NCBI RefSeq assembly: GCF_000331535.1
Contig: NZ_AMZN01000033.1
Location: forward strand, 1-64,000
Reading direction: 5' to 3'
Source of the DNA: Fulvivirga imtechensis AK7
GTDB taxonomy: Bacteria; Bacteroidota; Bacteroidia; Cytophagales; Cyclobacteriaceae
Length of the DNA stretch: 64,000 nucleotides
Below, piece by piece: positions 27,018 through 33,346 of the stretch. A model generated the notes under the pieces. That model saw only the letters and a list, made by a program, of their open reading frames with translations, had not been told where the DNA came from and did not search any database. The first letter of the stretch is position 1, and the number at the start of each line of letters is the position of its first letter. The translations under genes were made by a program, and so were the position numbers.

Positions 27018-27199
27018 GCCATTTGCTCACAGCCCTTGCTCCTCCATAGCCGCAACTGATTGTCAATAATTATTACACTAAATCACTCCTTTTTTTTCTT
27101 GAATAAAATTCAAATTTCTTATCCCGAACTCAGGTCTGTAATAGTCTCATAGGGAAAGACTACTGCTATTCAGAGGAACTACCAGGATACTTTGTATGT

Positions 27200-27300
27200 T
27201 TAACGTGAGTTCGATATAGTAGAACCGATTAAATTATATTCGTATCCAAAAATAAGCTAAAAAACCTCTTTTCAAGGTCCCCGAACTTGCCTCGGGGAGG
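27200..27300 (+). repeat. Direct repeat C, copy 2
   Basis: TTAACGTGAGTTCGATATA (27200-27218) recurs exactly from the first copy, and the segment ends with CCCCGAACTTGCCTCGGGG, a hairpin with CCCCGA/TCGGGG arms. A 13-bp perfect inverted repeat (ATCTTCCTAAGTT/AACTTAGGAAGAT, 27309-27350) follows at once. The whole 26.55-27.49 kb gap is made of such repeats and holds no convincing gene. Confidence 0.55.
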
Positions 27301-27308
27301 CACGAAGA

Positions 27309-27350
27309 ATCTTCCTAAGTTCAAGGATACTACCAGCAACTTAGGAAGAT
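27309..27350. repeat. 13-bp perfect inverted repeat
   Basis: ATCTTCCTAAGTT (27309-27321) and AACTTAGGAAGAT (27338-27350) with a 16-nt loop. There is no T tract, and no gene ends close by, so it is more likely part of the adjacent repeat than a terminator. Confidence 0.5.
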
Positions 27351-27497
27351 CCTAGGGGGCTGAATTCAGGACCTTTACTGCTAAAAGCCATTCAGGATAG
27401 TAAATTTGACATACAAATGTTCGCTGATTAACTGAAGAGTTCAGGGCTGTTGAAAAAGGACGAATTCAAAGTCTTACAAACACTAAATTAATTGATT

Positions 27498-27677
27498 ATG
27501 TCCAGAAGAGTAGAGTGGAATCCGGATCACAAAAACGCAGATGATCAGCAGAATGCTTTTATTGATAAATACTTGTCATGGCCTCCTACGAAAAAATGGG
27601 CATATCTGATGGAATTATCCAAACAAGGTTTAAAACAGATAAATGCAAAAGGGCCAAGAAGAATAGAATGGAAATAG
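27498..27677 (+). CDS. Small protein preceding a nucleotidyltransferase fragment
   Basis: The protein has 59 residues from the ATG at 27498 (MSRRVEWNPDHKN). It is polar, with YLSWPPTKKWAYLMELSKQG and a basic end GPRRIEWK. Its last codons overlap the start of the nucleotidyltransferase remnant by 10 bp, the mark of a coupled two-gene unit. Small partner genes of this kind often precede MNT/DUF6036-type nucleotidyltransferases in toxin-antitoxin-like pairs. The partner is truncated here, so this gene may be an orphan. Confidence 0.55.
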   Translation: MSRRVEWNPDHKNADDQQNAFIDKYLSWPPTKKWAYLMELSKQGLKQINAKGPRRIEWK

Positions 27678-27820
27678 AAGGTTTTTATAAGGAGGTATTG
27701 GAACAACTCATTAAAAATGAAGTTGAATTTCTCCTTGTTGGTGGGCTTGCAGTTGGATTTCACGGATATGCCAGGTTTACTGGAGATATGGATTTATGGT
27801 TAAAACCGTCAAATGATTAA
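27668..27820 (+). pseudogene. Truncated nucleotidyltransferase
   Basis: From the ATG at 27668 there are 50 residues that match the start of a nucleotidyltransferase: FYKEVLEQLIKNEVEFLLVG, then GLAVGFHGYARFTGDMDLWL. The GG...D-x-D active-site pattern is visible, then the frame stops at once after KPSND. An intact member would be about 150-200 residues. The break coincides with the end of the frameshifted leftward gene, so a deletion or recombination point lies near 27810. Confidence 0.75.
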
Positions 27821-28160
27821 AAAACTCAGTGTAGCACCCCAGATTGCTCCCACCGCTATGCTAAACAGAACCGCCAGCAGCAGGTTAGCTTGCAACAGGT
27901 TTTGGCTCAATGTAAAGTATATTAAGACCAGAGCTCCGGCTGAAAGCCCGATTGCAAGTGCTCCTATTTTTAATCCAAACAGACTTAAGGAAGTATAACT
28001 CGTCAGGATTGTTAGATTTAATGTTTACCTCTTTTTTTGAGTATCCATGGTTAGCAAGATTCCTTAAGGCGCGGTCGGATGATTTTTGGTTGTGAAATAT
28101 TGCATAGACCACCTTTAGTTTAGAAGTGACTACCGCTGTGTTGTTTATAGATGTTTCCAT
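27809..28160 (-). pseudogene. Frameshifted glycine-zipper stress-type protein
   Basis: The N-terminal part reads METSINNTAVVTSKLKVVYA, then FHNQKSSDRALRNLANHGYS, a ferredoxin-like fold seen in 'general stress' DUF1269-type proteins. Around 28015-28040 the frame changes: in the next frame the sequence continues SLFGLKIGALAIGLSAGALV and ends AVGAIWGATLSFLII, a Gly-rich membrane segment that fits this family. In the original frame the continuation is nonsense-like. A one-base indel or a sequencing error would explain it. The stop is at the junction with the nucleotidyltransferase remnant. Confidence 0.6.
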
Positions 28161-28262
28161 GATCGTAATTTTTTATATAAGGCTAGTTTTAGCCTGTAGT
28201 AATTTTTATAAGCCTCTTGAATAAGAAGTAAGAGCTAATTTTAAGGTTTATACAATACTTTC

Positions 28263-28336
28263 TTGTTCATTGGCAAACAATGTATATATTTGAATTATAT
28301 TTTAATAAAGAATAAACCCCAATAATTAGGGTTTAT
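28263..28336 (+). promoter_or_regulatory. abiE promoter with inverted repeats
   Basis: TTG (28263-28265) -N19- TATATTTG (28285-28292) is a near-ideal Bacteroidetes promoter. CATTGGCAAACAATG (28268-28282) is a palindrome inside the spacer, and ATAAACCC/GGGTTTAT (28312-28319/28329-28336) is an 8-bp inverted repeat in the leader. AbiEi antitoxins are known to bind inverted repeats in their own promoter, so these are the likely operators. Confidence 0.6.
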
Positions 28337-28352
28337 AGTTAATCAAAATATA

Positions 28353-29153
28353 ATGGCAAGGAGTACATACATTTCAGAAAATCTGACACAGAATCAAATT
28401 GATCTTATGCTGATGTTGGATGAGTATGAAATGGACATTTTTACTTTACATGACCTAAAGGAATTGGCATCTGATCAATTTGATGACATCAACGAGCTCG
28501 TAGAAAACCTTGTACATAAAAAAATACTATCTCGTATAGAAAGGGGGAAATACTGCCGCTCAAATTTTAGGGACGAAAAAGTGATCGGTACCCGATTGGT
28601 AGAAGATGGTGTGGTAGCTTATTGGTCTGCGTTAAACCTCCACGGATTAACAGAACAATTTCCAAATACGATTTTCATTCAGACCACAAAGGTTAAACCC
28701 CCGAAAGAAGTATTTGGCGTTAGCTATCAATTTGTAAGAATAACTCCTGCCAAAAGAACGGGGGTTGTAAAAGAAGGTTATGGAAATCATAGCTATCAAA
28801 TCACAGACGTAGAAAAAACAATTGTGGATTGCTTTGACCTGCCTCAGTATTCCGGTGGCTATGCCGAACTGATCAGAGCGTTTACGTCCGCAAAGCTATC
28901 TCCGGAGAAAATGATAGCATATTGTCAGGCAGTAAATAACAGGGCAGCCACCAAACGTATGGGTTACCTGGCTGAATTACTAGACAGAAAAGATATGAAG
29001 CTTTTCATTCATTTTGCCAAACACCAGGTAAAACAAGCTTATAATCCACTGGATCCATTAGGTATAGATAAAGGCAAATTTAACGCTGAATGGCGGCTCA
29101 AGCTAAATATCTCCGAATCCGAAATACTAGACATCGCCAACAAACAATACTGA
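28353..29153 (+). CDS. abiEi: AbiEi-type antitoxin (type IV toxin-antitoxin)
   Basis: The protein has 266 residues. An N-terminal winged helix (about 20-75: FTLHDLKELASDQFDDINEL, then LVHKKILSRIERGKYCRSNF) is followed by the AbiEi C-terminal domain with AYWSALNLHGLTEQFPNTIF and ITDVEKTIVDCFDLPQYSGG. It acts as the antitoxin and autorepressor of the AbiE pair, which gives phage resistance by abortive infection in characterised examples. The toxin gene starts inside its stop codon (TGATG), so translation is coupled. Both genes look intact. Confidence 0.92.
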   Translation: MARSTYISENLTQNQIDLMLMLDEYEMDIFTLHDLKELASDQFDDINELVENLVHKKILSRIERGKYCRSNFRDEKVIGTRLVEDGVVAYWSALNLHGLTEQFPNTIFIQTTKVKPPKEVFGVSYQFVRITPAKRTGVVKEGYGNHSYQITDVEKTIVDCFDLPQYSGGYAELIRAFTSAKLSPEKMIAYCQAVNNRAATKRMGYLAELLDRKDMKLFIHFAKHQVKQAYNPLDPLGIDKGKFNAEWRLKLNISESEILDIANKQY

Positions 29154-30013
29154 TGATCTTAAAAAAGGAAATAGGGAAAATTGCCGAACAAAAAAGTGTC
29201 GCAAAAACCACCATTGACAAAGACTGGGTGCTTGGGCATTTTATCGATGCAATATTTTCTATTCCCGAATGCCGTGATAAACTCATCTTCAAGGGAGGTA
29301 CCTGTTTAAGGAAATGTTACTTTGAAAATTATCGTTTTTCTGAAGATTTGGATTTTACAGCAACGGATCCTGACTTTGTTTTGGATACAAAACTATTGGA
29401 TCAAATTGTTCAATTAGTAACGGAGCGTACGGAGATCCCTCTGCATGTACACGAGCTCAAACTTTTACGACACAAAGATGAGCCAACGGGATTTGCTGCC
29501 AATGTCAAATTTTGGGGAGCAGACCACCCGAGAAACCAGGCGCCAGCTCCACCGCAACGTTGGCAGACTTCTATTAAGATTGAAATCATTCTGTATGAAG
29601 AAATGATCTTTACTCCGGAAAACCGGAAAGTACATCATCAATATAGTGATCAGCTAACCGAAGCTGCTGATGTAGTACCATGCTATGCAATACCTGAAGT
29701 GCTGGCCGAAAAATTCAGAGCTTTAATCCAACGATCATATACGGCACCACGGGATTTTTACGATATCTGGTACTTATCTCAAAACGCGTCCGATTTAAAC
29801 TGGCCAGAGATCGTGACAGCATTTCATCAAAAAATGAAATTCAAAGGGCTGGAATTTACCGGTATCGATCAGATGATCAATGATGAAAACGACAAGAAAC
29901 TACAGGCAGCCTGGAAAAATAGTTTAGGACATCAAATACCTTCAAAGGACATGGCAAACTATGATACAGTGAAAGAAGATTTAACGCAACTATTAAATAG
30001 CATATTAAAATAA
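29153..30013 (+). CDS. abiEii: AbiEii-type nucleotidyltransferase toxin
   Basis: The start at 29153 overlaps the antitoxin stop (TGATG) and gives 286 residues; an earlier start exists but lies within the antitoxin frame. The nucleotidyltransferase core is plain: DKLIFKGGTCLRKCYF (GG motif), then FSEDLDF with the catalytic D-x-D. VLAEKFRALIQRSYTAPRDF and YDIWYLSQN are also typical of AbiEii. The toxin probably transfers nucleotides to tRNA or another target and halts growth on phage infection. The next gene downstream is a broken hsdM starting 1 bp after its stop. Confidence 0.93.
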   Translation: MILKKEIGKIAEQKSVAKTTIDKDWVLGHFIDAIFSIPECRDKLIFKGGTCLRKCYFENYRFSEDLDFTATDPDFVLDTKLLDQIVQLVTERTEIPLHVHELKLLRHKDEPTGFAANVKFWGADHPRNQAPAPPQRWQTSIKIEIILYEEMIFTPENRKVHHQYSDQLTEAADVVPCYAIPEVLAEKFRALIQRSYTAPRDFYDIWYLSQNASDLNWPEIVTAFHQKMKFKGLEFTGIDQMINDENDKKLQAAWKNSLGHQIPSKDMANYDTVKEDLTQLLNSILK

Positions 30014-30014
30014 A

Positions 30015-30256
30015 ATGGGAATAACCGATATAAGAGTATTAGAGAACTGGTTATGGGAAGCGGCTTGCAAAAACGGGGAGAAGTAGATGCGCCAAAATAT
30101 AAAGATTATATACTGCCACTGATCTTCATCAAGCGGCTTTCTGATGTATTTGAAGGCAAAATCACTATTCAGGGAGAAGAATTTGGAAACAAAGAAATCG
30201 CAGAACAAATCATAGAGGAAGATCCTGCTATGGTTCGTTCTCTTCAGAGGAATTAA
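30015..30256 (+). pseudogene. hsdM: Frameshifted, truncated type I methylase subunit (hsdM)
   Basis: The start reads MGITDIRVLENWLWEAACK in one frame and then continues RGEVDAPKYKDYILPLIFIK and RLSDVFEG in the next, the N-terminus of an HsdM protein. A single missing base in the A-run at 30069-30073 explains the shift. After EEDPAMVR the HsdM sequence stops, only about 80 codons in, against roughly 500 for a full protein. No hsdS or hsdR remains. It begins 1 bp after abiEii, so the R-M operon was once directly attached. Confidence 0.75.
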
Positions 30257-30418
30257 GATCGCCACAATCCAATGAATATTCTACAATTATTTTTGTATAT
30301 ACCTCTAACGTATCAACAATTTCACATGCCTCTTCATCAGAAAGAGCTTCTATGCCTACAAATGTTCTTAACACATCAGGAGTCAATCGAGAGTCAATCG
30401 TTTTTTACCTTCTTTCAT
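30228..30418 (-). pseudogene. Frameshifted small protein gene
   Basis: From ATG at 30418 the frame MKEGKK breaks at the 6-base A-run (complement of 30401-30406). One extra base would continue it as TIDSRLTPDVLRTFVGIEAL and SDEEACEIVDTLEVYTKIIV, a helical protein of about 63 residues. Short proteins of this 'RLTPDxL...LSDEEA' type are common in Bacteroidetes mobile DNA, from memory. The last codons run antisense into the hsdM remnant, so the C-terminus is chimeric. It could be a sequencing indel. Confidence 0.45.
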
Positions 30419-30654
30419 AACAATTAAGTTTAAGTTAAATTGATATAACCTCCCATAAATTAGAGAGCAAGTGGATTTTAAAAATCCCACAATTGAATAA
30501 CGTATATGCTACCCCACAAAGAGAAAAATTAAGAAGGGGAATCGAACTTTTAAAGCATTAATTATTAGACACTTATAATCAATACTTTTAGACAGGTTTT
30601 TAAAGTTTGAAGTATCGAACTTAATGAAACCAATGTAAAATACTGATAATCAAT

Positions 30655-30684
30655 AAAAAAGCCTAAGCTATTAAACTCAGGCTT
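30655..30684 (-). terminator. Rho-independent terminator after the tRNA-Arg remnant
   Basis: On the minus strand the stem AAGCCTGAG/CTTAGGCTT (one mismatch), with loop TTTAATAG, is followed by six T. It lies about 12 bp beyond the 3' end of the partial tRNA, as expected for a tRNA transcription unit. Confidence 0.65.
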
Positions 30685-30695
30685 TACTTACTTAG

Positions 30696-30741
30696 TAGCC
30701 CCGACAGGAATCGAACCTGTATCAAAAGTTTAGGAAACTTA
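30696..30741 (-). other. Partial tRNA-Arg, left attachment site of the island
   Basis: Read leftward it contains the anticodon loop TTCCTAA, the T arm GATACAGGTTCGATTCCTGT and the acceptor strand CGGGGCTA, that is, the 3' half of a tRNA-Arg. The 5' half is replaced by AT-rich DNA, so no functional tRNA can form. It parallels the intact tRNA-Arg at 43920-43991 in the same orientation, with TTTAGGAAA (anticodon loop region) and CAGGAATCGAACCT identical between them. This is the signature left by site-specific integration into a tRNA gene. Confidence 0.65.
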
Positions 30742-30834
30742 TTTTTTAAAATATTAAAATATTAATTATCAGCTTATTACAATTAATATTAAAATATTAG
30801 CGAACTATTAGTGAACACCAACTAACGAAAAAAA

Positions 30835-32172
30835 TTATTCTTTAACAATTAAATTTAATGTTGATGAGCTATATGGAAAAACCTCAGGCATCACACTCTT
30901 AATAAATCCATTTTGAAAAAAAGCTTGTGCAACTCGTTCATCAAATAAGTCAGGATTCAAGAGAATATTCGCATTTGGATTGTGATAAATAATTATTCCT
31001 TCAGACCAAGATTCATCACTAGCCTCACAAACTTTGTAAGACAATAATGCAGGTTCAGAGGCATTCGGATCATGGTCATGATAGGAAATCGTCCTTATAA
31101 GCTCAACATTTCCACTTCCCAGCCCAGCTTGCTTGCCGATACGGTTGAACTTTGACAATGTCGCGCAAGACGAAAAAATGACGGCACTAACATTTTCAGA
31201 ACCTGGCTGAAAGAAAAAACCTGATGGAACAATAGTGCCATTCCTTTTTTTATAACCTTCTACTTGAACTGGTTCAATTAATAGCTTTCCATCATCATCA
31301 AATGAACTACTGTATTTATAACCATACAAGTATTCAGATAGAGCACCAAAACTCCATGTCATGGAAAAATCGTCATGAAAATCAGCTATGGCTATTACAA
31401 ACGGCATATTCTGAACATGATCTCTTTTCCAATATTCTTTCTTCACTTTACTGAATAAAGCACTTCCATACATTAAAGGAACGTCATTTGACAATGCTTC
31501 TTGGATTTCTTCGGAGGATTTATGCTCAAGCACCTTTGATAAAGCCGTCTTTCTACTCACAATAACCGCTTCAATAGCTATTTTTGGACCAAATTTCTCT
31601 ACAAGATAATCAGGAGCTTCATGATTTCTTTCAAATGAAAAATACTGCTCTCTAAAAAAACAGAAGAGATATAACTCCCAAACTCTGGCATCAAACCCGT
31701 TAATTGATTGAAACTGATCTATAAAGTTTCCGTCAATATCCTTATAGTGATAAGAAACTTCCTTAATAACCTCTCTTGCTGAACTGAATGATTCACTCTC
31801 TTTTAAAAGCTTGTAATTTGGATGAGTCTGTTTTTCACTCGTCCTTCCCTTAAAGACATCAAAATATTCAACATTCTCATGATATGTAATAGCATCACTC
31901 CCCATTTTAGTATCGATCCAACTTCTAGCTTGTTCAATAGTAGGGATATTACCTTCAACTGATTCAGCTCTATACTGCCTCGAGGAATCCCTAGATAAAA
32001 TGCAAGTGTAATAATCTCCGTCTATTAAATCCATACTAATTAATCCAAGCAATACACCATTCCCATTGCTGTAAAATTCCAACTCCTTTGTATAAAACTG
32101 AACGAATGGCTCTCTCGTAAAAAGAGCAAAAATATCAAAAAGCTTTTTGCTAATTGGATACGCATTTTTCAT
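30835..32172 (-). CDS. Unknown protein, possible PD-(D/E)xK-fold nuclease
   Basis: The protein has 445 residues and I do not recognise a named family. The middle (about 165-215) contains ARVWELYLFCFFREQYFSFE, then APDYLVEKFGPKIAIEAVIV, a pattern like the core of PD-(D/E)xK nucleases (P-D ... hydrophobic-E-A) but with Val where the catalytic Lys would be. C-terminal blocks include GFFFQPGSENVSAVIFSSCA and IIIYHNPNANILLNP. No signal or membrane segment is present. It is divergent from the cysteine desulfurase gene, 67 bp away, inside the island, so it may be an extra effector or helper of the Ssp system. That is inference. Confidence 0.6.
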   Translation of the reverse strand: MKNAYPISKKLFDIFALFTREPFVQFYTKELEFYSNGNGVLLGLISMDLIDGDYYTCILSRDSSRQYRAESVEGNIPTIEQARSWIDTKMGSDAITYHENVEYFDVFKGRTSEKQTHPNYKLLKESESFSSAREVIKEVSYHYKDIDGNFIDQFQSINGFDARVWELYLFCFFREQYFSFERNHEAPDYLVEKFGPKIAIEAVIVSRKTALSKVLEHKSSEEIQEALSNDVPLMYGSALFSKVKKEYWKRDHVQNMPFVIAIADFHDDFSMTWSFGALSEYLYGYKYSSSFDDDGKLLIEPVQVEGYKKRNGTIVPSGFFFQPGSENVSAVIFSSCATLSKFNRIGKQAGLGSGNVELIRTISYHDHDPNASEPALLSYKVCEASDESWSEGIIIYHNPNANILLNPDLFDERVAQAFFQNGFIKSVMPEVFPYSSSTLNLIVKE

Positions 32173-32189
32173 GGCTCATTAGTTTAGTT

Positions 32190-32234
32190 CAAATATAACA
32201 ACGTGCGAAAAGACACCTGGGTTGATTATATTTG
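32190..32234. promoter_or_regulatory. Divergent TATATTTG boxes
   Basis: TATATTTG occurs on both strands in the 67-bp gap (complement of 32190-32197 leftward; 32227-32234 rightward), matching the TAnnTTTG -7 element. Neither has a clear TTG at the right distance, and the rightward one would give an almost leaderless transcript, so this is tentative. Confidence 0.3.
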
Positions 32235-32239
32235 GACAC

Positions 32240-33346
32240 ATGAAGAATAAACCCTTGTACCTTGATTACGCAGCCACTACCCCTGTTGATGCACGTGTAC
32301 TGGAAGCTATGTTGCCCTACTTTACTGACAAATTTGGAAATGCGGCAAGCACCACTCACATACATGGTGAGGAAGCAAAGAAAGCAGTTGATCGGGCCTC
32401 GACCGATATATCCGACCTCATAAATGCGTATCCAGACGAGATCATTTACACATCAGGCGCAACCGAAGCGATTAATACAGCATTGAAAGGATTATATTGG
32501 AGTCACTCTCTAACTAGGTCACATATAATAACCGTAAAAACTGAACATAAAGCTGTTTTAGATACATGCAGATGGTTAGAGGAAATAGGATCGGAAGTTA
32601 CTTACCTTAACGTAGATCATCAAGGTCTCATCGACTGGGAAGAGTATGCATCTGCGCTAAAATTGAATCCGCTTGTAGTGTGTATTATGCATGCAAACAA
32701 TGAAACCGGAGTCATCCAGGAAATTGGCAAAATTGCTCAACTAGCTAAGGAAAGTGGTGCTTATTTCATGACGGATGCTACTCAATCATTTGGAAAAATG
32801 GACATTGATGTCGTTAAGCAAAATATAGACTTATTATGCTTTAGTGCACATAAAATTTATGGCCCAAAAGGAATCGGTGGACTGTACATCAAAAGAAACA
32901 TTAAGCTGACACCACTAATCCACGGTGGTGGACATCAACGAAATTATCGATCAGGCACATTAAATGTACCTGGTATTGTAGGATTAGGCGAGGCGTCAAA
33001 AATTGCTAAAAAAGAAATGAGAGAAGATGCTAAAAAGCTTCAAAAGCTGCGCGATCAACTTGAACATCAACTGATTGCTGATAATATGGCAAGGGTTAAT
33101 GGTAGTTTGACTCAAAGGCTACCTAACATATCAAACTTTGAGATAATAAACTGTTCCGCTGATGAATTTTTGCTGCGCAACAAAAATTTACTATCCGCCT
33201 CAACTGGCTCTGCGTGCTCATCAGAAGTAATACAGCATTCTCACGTATTAGCAGCAATGAACATCCATTCTCCCGCAGTAAGATTATCCTTTGGAAAAGC
33301 TACCGAAACCGCTTTTGCTCTACAGCTAGCTTTTCAAAGAATTTAA
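32240..33346 (+). CDS. sspA: Cysteine desulfurase of the phosphorothioation system (SspA/DndA type)
   Basis: The protein has 368 residues from ATG at 32240 (MKNKPLYLDYAATTPVD); a TTG six codons earlier is less likely. It is a class V PLP enzyme of the NifS/IscS group: the PLP lysine is in FSAHKIYGPKG and the catalytic Cys loop in STGSACSS. It should take sulfur from cysteine as persulfide and pass it to SspD for DNA phosphorothioation. It lies at the far end of the ssp cluster on the opposite strand, and its 3' end overlaps that of sspE by 21 bp. Confidence 0.85.
   Translation: MKNKPLYLDYAATTPVDARVLEAMLPYFTDKFGNAASTTHIHGEEAKKAVDRASTDISDLINAYPDEIIYTSGATEAINTALKGLYWSHSLTRSHIITVKTEHKAVLDTCRWLEEIGSEVTYLNVDHQGLIDWEEYASALKLNPLVVCIMHANNETGVIQEIGKIAQLAKESGAYFMTDATQSFGKMDIDVVKQNIDLLCFSAHKIYGPKGIGGLYIKRNIKLTPLIHGGGHQRNYRSGTLNVPGIVGLGEASKIAKKEMREDAKKLQKLRDQLEHQLIADNMARVNGSLTQRLPNISNFEIINCSADEFLLRNKNLLSASTGSACSSEVIQHSHVLAAMNIHSPAVRLSFGKATETAFALQLAFQRI

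Noticed and set aside
27813-27998. A 61-codon rightward open frame
   Set aside because: It is antisense to the Gly-rich membrane segment of the frameshifted leftward gene, which has better coding character.
30696-30741. A second functional tRNA-Arg
   Set aside because: The 5' half (acceptor and D arm) is missing, so no cloverleaf can form.
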